Positions 24,013-31,800 of a stretch of DNA of 33,343 nt are shown piece by piece. The DNA is from Lachnospiraceae bacterium UBA7729 (GTDB taxonomy: Bacteria; Bacillota; Clostridia; Lachnospirales; Lachnospiraceae). The first letter of the stretch is position 1. Each line of letters opens with the position of its first letter. The notes under the pieces were generated by a model. The model was not told the DNA's origin. It made no database searches and worked only from the letters and a program-made list of their open reading frames with translations. Location of the stretch: assembly GCA_002482005.1 (NCBI GenBank), contig DLFD01000041.1:3407-36749 (forward strand). The letters run 5' to 3'. Position numbers and translations under genes: made by a program.

Positions 24013-25062
24013 TCATATCATTCCCAAGTCCTTCAGACTCATCTGGTGCCACCCAGCTTCATCAGCTGCACTTTCTTCAGGCGGATTCTCCCAATCTGCG
24101 GGTTCTGCTTCTTTCTTTCCGCCCTGCTGCTTTGGCCGCCCGCAGAGGTCCGCCAGCGGTCTCTCGTCCGGGAAGCCGCAAGGGATCCCGCCTCTCCGGA
24201 TCAGCTCCTGATTGCCGGGAAAGTCTTTGTTGTCCCAGATGAAGGTTTTCGTCAGCCTGTGCGCAATGGAATACAGAGCCCCGTTAAAGGTTCCGCCTTT
24301 TCCAAGGCTCGCCTCCACCGCGAAAGCCGCGATGCCGGACGCATAGATATATTTGTTTCTGCCAAGGGCACGGCCAGCCGTAAAAGGCGTATCCGGTGCT
24401 GCATCCGACAGAAACAGTCCTCTTCCTGCTTCCGCATCCTGCCTTAGTTCCTGTTTCCGGATCTGTATGGAGAGCGGTTCTGCCAGGTAAGAAACATAGA
24501 CTCCGCCCTTTCCTGCGGCTGTCTTCTCAGCTATCTGGTCCGTTCCTCTCGCGCCGCCGGAATAGATGGCAAGCCCTTCCTCCGCCGCCTTCTCAGCCAG
24601 CTTTTCGGTAAAGTCTCTTCCTGCAGCATCCGGCTGTCTTAAGCCGGTCACTGCGATCCCGGCCATGCCAGCCAGCTTCGGATCTCCCGCATAGAAAAAC
24701 AGTGGAGGAAGCTGAGTCTCCCTCAGCTTCCTCCTGAGCATACGAGGATATTCCGGATCAAATACCGTCATCACATGGATCCCGCGGTCTTCAAGATTCC
24801 CCAGAGCTTTCACAGCACTATCTTTCCTTGCAGAGAGCAGGCGTATCCTGCCCTGCGCGTCTGCAGAGAGATTCAGGTCCCGGACCAGATTCTCTTCTTC
24901 AGACCCGGAAAGCAGATCCTCTGGCATGATCCCGGCATTCTTCAGTTCAGCCATCAGCAGATGAAAGGGCCGTGCGGTAAGCGGTCGGCTCTGCTCCCCC
25001 TCCGGATCTGCCAGGGCGGAAGCCAGAAGCACGACACACAGGTCTCTTTCCGATATTTCCAT
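24013..25062 (-). CDS. Divergent DprA/Smf-like protein (SLOG/Rossmann fold)
   Basis: 349-aa protein related to DprA, the RecA loader for incoming single-stranded DNA. Residues 95-130 (FDPEYPRMLRRKL, PPLFFYAGDPKL) match the DprA lead-in. The Rossmann part has IAVTGLRQPDAAG (136-148), IYSGGARGTD (166-175), GRNKYIYASG (234-243) and GKGGTFNGA (254-262). These replace the canonical GSR, SGLAxGID and FPxRNRIIA. The tail (300-349) is acidic and unlike the usual winged-helix domain. It is therefore probably a paralogue and may not serve transformation. Its ATG overlaps the aconitase-like stop as TAATG, with GAGGAAAT before it, so it depends on that gene for transcription. I leave the symbol blank because function is uncertain. 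Confidence 0.75.
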   Translation of the reverse strand: MEISERDLCVVLLASALADPEGEQSRPLTARPFHLLMAELKNAGIMPEDLLSGSEEENLVRDLNLSADAQGRIRLLSARKDSAVKALGNLEDRGIHVMTVFDPEYPRMLRRKLRETQLPPLFFYAGDPKLAGMAGIAVTGLRQPDAAGRDFTEKLAEKAAEEGLAIYSGGARGTDQIAEKTAAGKGGVYVSYLAEPLSIQIRKQELRQDAEAGRGLFLSDAAPDTPFTAGRALGRNKYIYASGIAAFAVEASLGKGGTFNGALYSIAHRLTKTFIWDNKDFPGNQELIRRGGIPCGFPDERPLADLCGRPKQQGGKKEAEPADWENPPEESAADEAGWHQMSLKDLGMI

Positions 25063-27440
25063 TATTTCCTCAGTTTCCTGTTGTAATTGATCAGGCAGCC
25101 ATCGATGATGATCTCCCTCTCGTGATCAGTCAGTTCCCCAAGAGTCATGTAGAATGCTTTCATAGCTCCGCCCTTCACGACGAAGCCCATGATCTTCTCT
25201 CTCTTCTCGGCAACGGCAGCCTTCACATCCGGCAGGAATACCCAGTCTCCGTTCGCATATGGGAGTCCGCCTTCTTCGATGAGAAGCGGGAGCATGCCCC
25301 AGTTGATCAGATTGCTGCGGTAACGCTTCGTCGCATACGAGAAGGCAATGTTCGCCCAGCCGCCAAGCACTTTCTGGCAGGAAGCAGCCTGCTCTCTTGC
25401 AGAGCCGTCTCCTGGCTTTACCGCGAAGATGGCCGACCCTACTCCGAACTTTGCCGGATCAATGAAGCTCTCCACAACTCCAGGAAGTTTTTCTGCGATC
25501 AGGGAGACAACATCCTGATACTGATCGGACAAAGGCTTTCTGCCAGTACCCCTTTCTTCAGCAGATGGATCTATGATCTCTGCTTCCGCCTTCTCAAGTG
25601 CAGCCGCCGGATCCGTCCCGTTCTCGATCGCCTTCTGGGCAGCCTGTATCTGCTTGGCACGCGGCACATATGCCGGATCTTTTCGGGACAAGGTAAACTC
25701 AGCAAGTCCAAGCGGATTCGAACGGTAAGAAGAAGTCTCACCGGACGGGATCAGCTCATCGGTCGTAGTAACCGGATCATGGATCTCGGATACGATTCTC
25801 AGAAGCAGATTCTCAGGCAGCTGGCTCATTGCCGGCCAGTCTTTGATATTCGGTCCGAAGACAAGCTCCGTGTCCGGTTCCGCCTTGCCCCAGGCATTGA
25901 ACACGCGGTTTCTGTAGATGTTCGGGTCGAAGTTGTATTCCGGCCTGGTATATTCCACGTCTATCTCGGTCGCAGCGGTCAGATAGCCCTTGTTTGCTGC
26001 AGTAGCCGCGATGCTTCGCGCATCCATCAGGGCAACGGAAGCAATCTGGCCATTCTGGACCTTGGAGCCTTCACGATTCGGGAAGTTTCTGGTGGAATGA
26101 CGGATAGAGAAAGCGCCGTTTGCCGGTGTGTCGCCTGCTCCAAAGCACGGGCCGCAGAATGCGGTCTTGACCACGCACCCGGACTCGATCAGGTTCGCGA
26201 ATGAGCCATTTCTGACCAGCTCCATATAGATCGGCATGGAAGCCGGGTAGACGCTCATCGTGAACTGATCATTGCCGATCGAATGTCCCTTCAGGATATC
26301 GGCCGCAGCGCAGATATTCTCAAAGCCGCCGCCTGCGCATCCTGCGATGATCCCCTGATCTACATAAAGCTTCCCGTCCCGGATCTTATTCTGCAGAGAG
26401 TAATGGATCTTGCTGCCGAAGGAGACCTTTGCCCTCTCCTCCACATCGTGAAGAACATCCGGCAGATTCTTCTGCACCTCCTCGATCGTGTAGACATTGC
26501 TGGGATGGAACGGCATTGCGATCATCGGCCTGATCTCTGAAAGATCCACGCGGATGCATCCATCGTAATATGCGACCGCCCCCGGGTTCAGTTCCTTAAA
26601 GCCTGCTCTTCTGCCGTGGATCTCATAGAAATATCTGGTATTCTCATCCGTGCGCCAGATGGAGGAAAGGCATGTCGTCTCGGTCGTCATGACATCGACT
26701 CCGATGCGGAAGTCGGCACTCAGACTGCCAATGCCTGGTCCCACGAACTCCATCACCTTGTTCTTCACATAGCCCTTCTCGAAAACGGCTCCGATGATGG
26801 CCAGAGCAACATCCTGAGGTCCTACACCCGGTGCAGGTTCTCCTTCCATATAGACGGCGACCACACCAGGCATATCGATATCATAAGTCTGACCAAGCAG
26901 CTGCTTTACCAGCTCTCCGCCTCCTTCGCCCATCGCCATGGTCCCAAGCGCTCCGTAACGGGTGTGGGAATCCGATCCGAGGATCATGGCCCCGCACTCC
27001 GCCAGCATCTCACGCGCAAACTGGTGGATGACTGCCTGATGAGGCGGAACGTAGATCCCGCCATATTTTCTGGCCGCAGACAGACCGAACATATGATCAT
27101 CCTCATTGATCGTGCCTCCGACAGCGCACAGAGAATTGTGACAGTTGGTCAGAACATATGGAATGGGGAACTTCTCAAGCCCGGAAGCCCTCGCGGTCTG
27201 AATGATCCCGACATAAGTGATATCATGAGAAGTCATCTTGTCAAACTTGATCTTCAGCTTCTCATCGTCGCCGGACCTGTTATGGTCATGGAGGATCGAC
27301 CATGCGATGGTCTCCTTCCTTGCCTGTCCCTTGTCCGGCACACTGCCTGTCATCTGGCGGATGCGTGCTGACGCATCCGCATCATCCGGAACGATATCGA
27401 TCCCGTTTACAAGGTATACACCTTCTGCAGATAATTCCAT
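25062..27440 (-). CDS. Aconitase-superfamily hydratase, [4Fe-4S] (YbhJ-like)
   Basis: 792-aa hydratase of the aconitase superfamily. The three cluster-binding cysteines appear present: IIAGCAGGGFENI (first ligand position) and TAFCGPCFGAGD (CxxC pair). LGSDSHTRYGALGTMAMGEGG matches the active-site GxDSHT loop. The layout is N-terminal domains 1-3 and a C-terminal swivel domain, as in aconitase, but the wording of motifs is closer to E. coli YbhJ-type putative hydratases than to AcnA, AcnB or LeuCD. The substrate is unknown; citrate/isocitrate is not assured. ATG 27440 has AAAGGAG 6 bases upstream; the open frame to 27545 adds 35 residues that span the promoter. It is translationally coupled to the DprA-like gene. 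Confidence 0.85.
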   Translation of the reverse strand: MELSAEGVYLVNGIDIVPDDADASARIRQMTGSVPDKGQARKETIAWSILHDHNRSGDDEKLKIKFDKMTSHDITYVGIIQTARASGLEKFPIPYVLTNCHNSLCAVGGTINEDDHMFGLSAARKYGGIYVPPHQAVIHQFAREMLAECGAMILGSDSHTRYGALGTMAMGEGGGELVKQLLGQTYDIDMPGVVAVYMEGEPAPGVGPQDVALAIIGAVFEKGYVKNKVMEFVGPGIGSLSADFRIGVDVMTTETTCLSSIWRTDENTRYFYEIHGRRAGFKELNPGAVAYYDGCIRVDLSEIRPMIAMPFHPSNVYTIEEVQKNLPDVLHDVEERAKVSFGSKIHYSLQNKIRDGKLYVDQGIIAGCAGGGFENICAAADILKGHSIGNDQFTMSVYPASMPIYMELVRNGSFANLIESGCVVKTAFCGPCFGAGDTPANGAFSIRHSTRNFPNREGSKVQNGQIASVALMDARSIAATAANKGYLTAATEIDVEYTRPEYNFDPNIYRNRVFNAWGKAEPDTELVFGPNIKDWPAMSQLPENLLLRIVSEIHDPVTTTDELIPSGETSSYRSNPLGLAEFTLSRKDPAYVPRAKQIQAAQKAIENGTDPAAALEKAEAEIIDPSAEERGTGRKPLSDQYQDVVSLIAEKLPGVVESFIDPAKFGVGSAIFAVKPGDGSAREQAASCQKVLGGWANIAFSYATKRYRSNLINWGMLPLLIEEGGLPYANGDWVFLPDVKAAVAEKREKIMGFVVKGGAMKAFYMTLGELTDHEREIIIDGCLINYNRKLRK

Positions 27441-27488
27441 ATGTTCTCCTTTACCTGATTCTGTCTGACGTCTGCGGTTATTTTTCTC

Positions 27489-27497
27489 ATAATAGCA
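27489..27497 (-). promoter_or_regulatory. Extended -10 promoter of the hydratase operon
   Basis: The minus strand reads TGC-TATTAT (27497-27489), an extended -10 element, with no good -35. Start near 27482 would give a leader of about 40 nt before ATG 27440. Confidence 0.45.
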
Positions 27498-27570
27498 CAG
27501 CACAGGGGTACATGCATCCTCGGGAAATCCACAATCTATCCACACGTCTCACAATCGAGCAGCAGCAGGA

Positions 27571-27630
27571 GACGGCTTCGCCTCCCCATGCAAGCATGGG
27601 CGGTGCTTTGCGGCTCGTCGCCGTACAAAC
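27571..27630. repeat. Palindromic repeat family, copy C
   Basis: This copy shares CTCCCCRTGCAAGCAYGG and GYGGCTCGTMGCCKTACAAA with copy B at 9121-9168. CCCATGC (27585-27591) pairs with GCATGGG (27594-27600) around AA. In copy B the matching pair is CCGTGC/GCACGG, a compensatory change. A CCGCC/GGCGG hairpin follows at 27633-27646. It lies between the hydratase promoter and the fba terminator; bases 27498-27570 show nothing else clear. Confidence 0.65.
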
Positions 27631-27664
27631 AGCCCGCCACCGGCGGCCTTATTGCATCCTATGG

Positions 27665-27700
27665 GATATAAAAAGCCCCTGAGCCTTACAGCCCAGGGGC
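27665..27700 (-). terminator. Terminator of fba
   Basis: GCCCCTG/CAGGGGC arms (27694-27700 with 27675-27681, extendable with a bulge) precede TTTTTATATC on the minus strand (27674-27665). It stands 35 bases past the fba stop. Confidence 0.9.
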
Positions 27701-27734
27701 ACCCTTGCTTATCCCTGATATTCGGATATGATGA

Positions 27735-28691
27735 TCATCTCTTGGTCAGGTCATCAGCCTTGCCGTCAGATCCAAGGACATCCTTGATCTTGTGAGCAAC
27801 GATGTCATAGACATTCTTGCGGCCAACCTTCAGGTACTGGCGCGGATCGAAGATAGACGGATCGTCAACGAAGGTCTTGCGGATTCCAGCAGTCATGCCA
27901 AGACGAAGGTCGGAGTCGATGTTGATCTTGCAGACAGCGCTGCGGGCAGCTTCACGAAGCTGATCTTCCGGAACACCGATCGCATCCTTAAGAGCTCCGC
28001 CATTAGCGTTGATGACCTTGACATACTCCTGCGGTACGGAAGAAGATCCATGAAGAACGATCGGGAAGCCCGGAAGCCTTCTGACAACCTCATCAAGGAT
28101 GTCGAAACGAAGCTGCGGCTTTGTGCCCGGCTTGAACTTGTAAGCACCATGGCTGGTTCCGATTGCAATCGCAAGGGAGTCAACACCGGTCTCACCAACG
28201 AATTCCTCAACGTCATCCGGATTGGTGTAGGAAGAATCCTCAGCCTTGACAGCGACAGCATCCTCGATGCCTGCCAGAGTACCAAGCTCTGCCTCGACAA
28301 CTACGCCGTGAGCATGCGCATACTCAACAACCTTCTTGGTAACCTCGATGTTCTCCTTGAACGGCTTGGAAGAAGCATCGATCATAACGGAAGTGAATCC
28401 GTTGTCAACACAGTCCTTGCAGACTTCGAAGTCTGCACCGTGATCCAGATGAAGGACAACCGGCAGATCCGGATGGATAGCCAGAGCAGCCTCAACCAGC
28501 TTTACCAGATATACGGAGTTAGCGTACTTTCTTGCACCCTGGGATGCCTGAAGGATAACCGGAGAATTCAGGTCTGCTGCTGCATCGGTGATTCCCTGTA
28601 CGATCTCCATGTTGTTGATGTTGAAAGCGCCAATTGCATAGCCGCCCTTGTATGCCTTCTGGAACATCTCGGTGGATGTGACTAATGACAT
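27735..28691 (-). CDS. fba: Class II fructose-1,6-bisphosphate aldolase
   Basis: 318-aa zinc-dependent aldolase that splits fructose-1,6-bisphosphate into glyceraldehyde-3-phosphate and dihydroxyacetone phosphate in glycolysis and runs the reverse in gluconeogenesis. Metal and active-site motifs: VVLHLDHGADFE (catalytic Asp and Zn His), VVVEAELGTLAG, IAIGTSHGAYKF, FPIVLHGSSSVP (Zn His and phosphate loop) and CKINIDSDLRLGMT. N-terminus MSLVTSTEMFQKAYKGGYAIGAFN is typical of the Gram-positive type. RBS is AAGGAAGG upstream of ATG 28691. It is a single-gene unit with a consensus promoter and terminator. Confidence 0.97.
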   Translation of the reverse strand: MSLVTSTEMFQKAYKGGYAIGAFNINNMEIVQGITDAAADLNSPVILQASQGARKYANSVYLVKLVEAALAIHPDLPVVLHLDHGADFEVCKDCVDNGFTSVMIDASSKPFKENIEVTKKVVEYAHAHGVVVEAELGTLAGIEDAVAVKAEDSSYTNPDDVEEFVGETGVDSLAIAIGTSHGAYKFKPGTKPQLRFDILDEVVRRLPGFPIVLHGSSSVPQEYVKVINANGGALKDAIGVPEDQLREAARSAVCKINIDSDLRLGMTAGIRKTFVDDPSIFDPRQYLKVGRKNVYDIVAHKIKDVLGSDGKADDLTKR

Positions 28692-28767
28692 AGCTTTTTT
28701 CCTTCCTTTCTTAAGTTGACTACAACTGTCTTATGGCAGGCGCATTCGCACGCCCGCTCATAATCGC

Positions 28768-28796
28768 ATTATACCTATTTTACCTTTTCTAATCAA
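28768..28796 (-). promoter_or_regulatory. Consensus promoter of fba
   Basis: The minus strand has -35 TTGATT (28796-28791), an A-rich 17-bp spacer and -10 TATAAT (28773-28768). The leader of about 70 nt includes a small GGCG/CGCC hairpin. No separate terminator for the surface-protein gene is visible between 28797 and 28834. Confidence 0.85.
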
Positions 28797-28834
28797 TAGA
28801 GACAGCCCGGCGAATGTTAAAAATACATCAATCT

Positions 28835-31800
28835 TTACCTTCTTCTCCGCCTCCGGAAAACAAGTGCAAGCGCTGCGATCGCCCCGCCGGAGATCAGTAC
28901 GATGATCAGATAGAGCATGATCGGTGTGCTGTCGCCCGTCTTCTTTCCGCTGCCGCTCTCACTGTCTCCAAGGTTCGAGCTGTCCGCAAGAGACTGTGCT
29001 TGTCCAAGCGCTTCCTCATCTCCGGCAAATCCGGAATCCGGGTCCGTCAGTCTCTCAGAGGCCTTGGAACCGTCTATGATCTCATTGGTCACGGTGACGG
29101 ATGCATTCATATTGGTCCTGGAAAGCGTCACCTGCTCGGGCTCAACTGTGATGTTGTATCCTGTCTTCTTGCCGCTCTTCACGACCTTCCCGTTCCGGTC
29201 GGTCTCTGCGAAGTACAGGGTGATCTGATGGTCTTTCTGCGAGTTGATGTTGACTTTGAGTTCATCGCTCATAGAGCTTGCATCAAGCAGAGTCATCGCC
29301 TTCTTGAACAGCAGCTTCTTGTGTTCCTTATCCGCGAAGATCCCGATGTAGTAGGTTGCGTTGACCCTGATCGGAGTCTTCTTGTACATGACTGATTTGG
29401 TCAGCGTAAGGGAAGCTTTCTCGTTTGTGTCATTTTTCCTCAGGACGAAGACTACAGGTCCCTGATTCTCCCTGGTGCCTTCGAGGCTGAATGTTCTCTC
29501 GCCTATGCTGGATCCGGCTTTGGAGAAGCCTCCGTCATAGGAAGCGGTCAGCAGCGTGTAATCCTTTGCAAGGCTGACACCCTGGCTGTTCCGGATGGAC
29601 ATCAGGGTAACGTTCATCGGTGTATTATCGCCCGCGACCGGGAAGCTGATCCCCGTTCTCTTTCCGGAAGAAGCATCCTTCAGGGTTACTGTCTTGTAAT
29701 TCTTGAGTCTCAGTCTGCTGCCGCCGGACACACCTGCCACCTTGAAGGAAGCAACCAGGTCTTCCGTCTTCAGCGGGTTGCCGTCGATGTCCACAACCCT
29801 GACTTCTACGTCGAAGGACCCGCTTCCCTCGAAGTCCGGATTCGAAGGATCCGGATTCGGTACCTCATACTGGTTCCTGATCTTCGCGATCGCATAGATG
29901 AAGGTATTCTTCAGCTTATCAGCGCCGCCGGTCCTTACCTTCTCCGGGATGCTCAGGACGATCTTTCCGTCTCCGCCGATCGTCACTCCCTTCGAACCCT
30001 TGCCGCTGTAAGAGACCGTTACGTTACTGTCCTCAAAAGGTGTCGACTTCTTTGCGCTCTTAACCTCTCTCAGATAATAGACGGACTGCCCTGTCGTGAC
30101 ATCCACCGGTACTTTGAAAGTCGCAGCTCTCGAGGAGGAGCTGCTGTTATGCTTTGAGACCTTGATCGCTTTGATCTTGGTGACGCGCACTCCGTTCTCA
30201 TCAAACAAGGCCGCGTATACGGTCTGCTCCTTGATCGTATTGATCGCTTTCCCCTGCTTGTCCAGAAACTGCTTGCCAACATAGACTGTAGCAGTCTTTG
30301 CGATCTTCTTGCTGTAAAGGACTGCGCTGATCAAGGCTCCGGAGGCATCCTCCGCAGCCTTCGTCACCGTTGCGTAAGAGCTCGCATAAGTATACCCATC
30401 GGCATTGTCATCGCCATGGGTAATCATCTTCGCAGCCTTACCGGGTTCAGACTTCAGAAGTTCCGTTACAAGGGCATCTTTTTCGGCGCTGTTGTATGTG
30501 ATCGTCTGCGGATTCCCATCCTTGAAGACAAGGATATCCTCTCCCGCGATGACCGCTGTGACTCTTCCTTCCTTATCCAGATGGTCGCTCCCATCCTTCA
30601 ATTTGGAGGAAACTCTGACCGTTGCCGCCGCCCGGCTCTGCAGGGTCAGCGCAGGAATATCTGCCGTATAGGAATTGCTTTCGGAAGGCGCTTCCGAAAG
30701 ATTCCCGCTGACCGTCTGCAGGAAGTGATAGCTGTCGCTTCTGGTTCCCTGAAGGGTAAGTTTTGTCCCCGCAGAAGCTCCTGCATTCAGCAGGACAATC
30801 CTGACCGGTGCCGCCGGCATCGGGAAGGAAGTACCTGATGCCTTCTGCTCCGTATAAGTCCCGTCTGCCCCTTTCGAAAGGACCAGATAATCTTTCCCGG
30901 CGCTAAGCACAGTCTTGCCGTCCGGGCCAAGGACCTCTACATCACCCCCTGCAAGGTTCTGGCTGAGGACACTGCTATCCCTGTAGCTGATCTGAACAGA
31001 TGTGATGTCCATCTGATATGCATCCGTAAAAGCTGCCTTTTCCGGCTGCGAGGTCAGCGCCCAAGTCCCGACAGCCTCCGTCTCAGACGGCTGAGGCGTC
31101 GCATCGCTCTCTCCCTGGCCGCTCTGGGAAGACTGTCCATCCGCCGGATCCTGGCTGCCGCCCTGATCCTGCGTATCCGGAGTACCATGACCTGCATCCG
31201 TGCCTTCCGCATCCGGAGTATTCTGAGCGTTGTCCGGGTCCTGCTGCTCCGGTGTCTGGTCCGACCCGCCATTCTCTGTCTGAGGAGCCTTGGGCGCAGT
31301 ATAGGTATAGGTGAACAGACGCTCCGCATCCTTTTCAGACTGGTACATTCCCTCAGGAGCCTTCTGGGTTACCCTGAACCAGGCTTCGGTACCGGAAGGA
31401 AGATTTCCTGCAGGCGCTATATTCCTGAGTGCATCTGTGAAGTCATAAGCTCCCGCTGCTGCCGGCATCACAAACTCGGACAGCGGTTTCCATGTGCTGA
31501 CCTTGCCGGACGCATCCTTTGTACCGGTCTCGATACGGATCACAGCTCCCGGGATATCCTTGCCGGATGGGTCCTTTACACTGATCTCCACGGTATTTCT
31601 TACCGGTGCAGGATGTTCTGCATCCGGATGTTTCACTTCATGTGTATAGGTAAGTGAATATGGGTCTTTGTCAGAGACCGGAACGGTAAGAATCCCGCCG
31701 GCAGCCTCATCCGCTGTGATCTTTGCCGGCTCCTTGTCGGTCCCTGCTTTTACTATCAGTCTGCTCTCCGGAAGCTTCTCGATATAAGCTCCGTCAGCTG

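Noticed and set aside
27441..27545. 35-residue N-terminal extension of the hydratase frame
   Set aside because: It spans the extended -10 promoter, and ATG 27440 has a clear ribosome binding site and family-like start.
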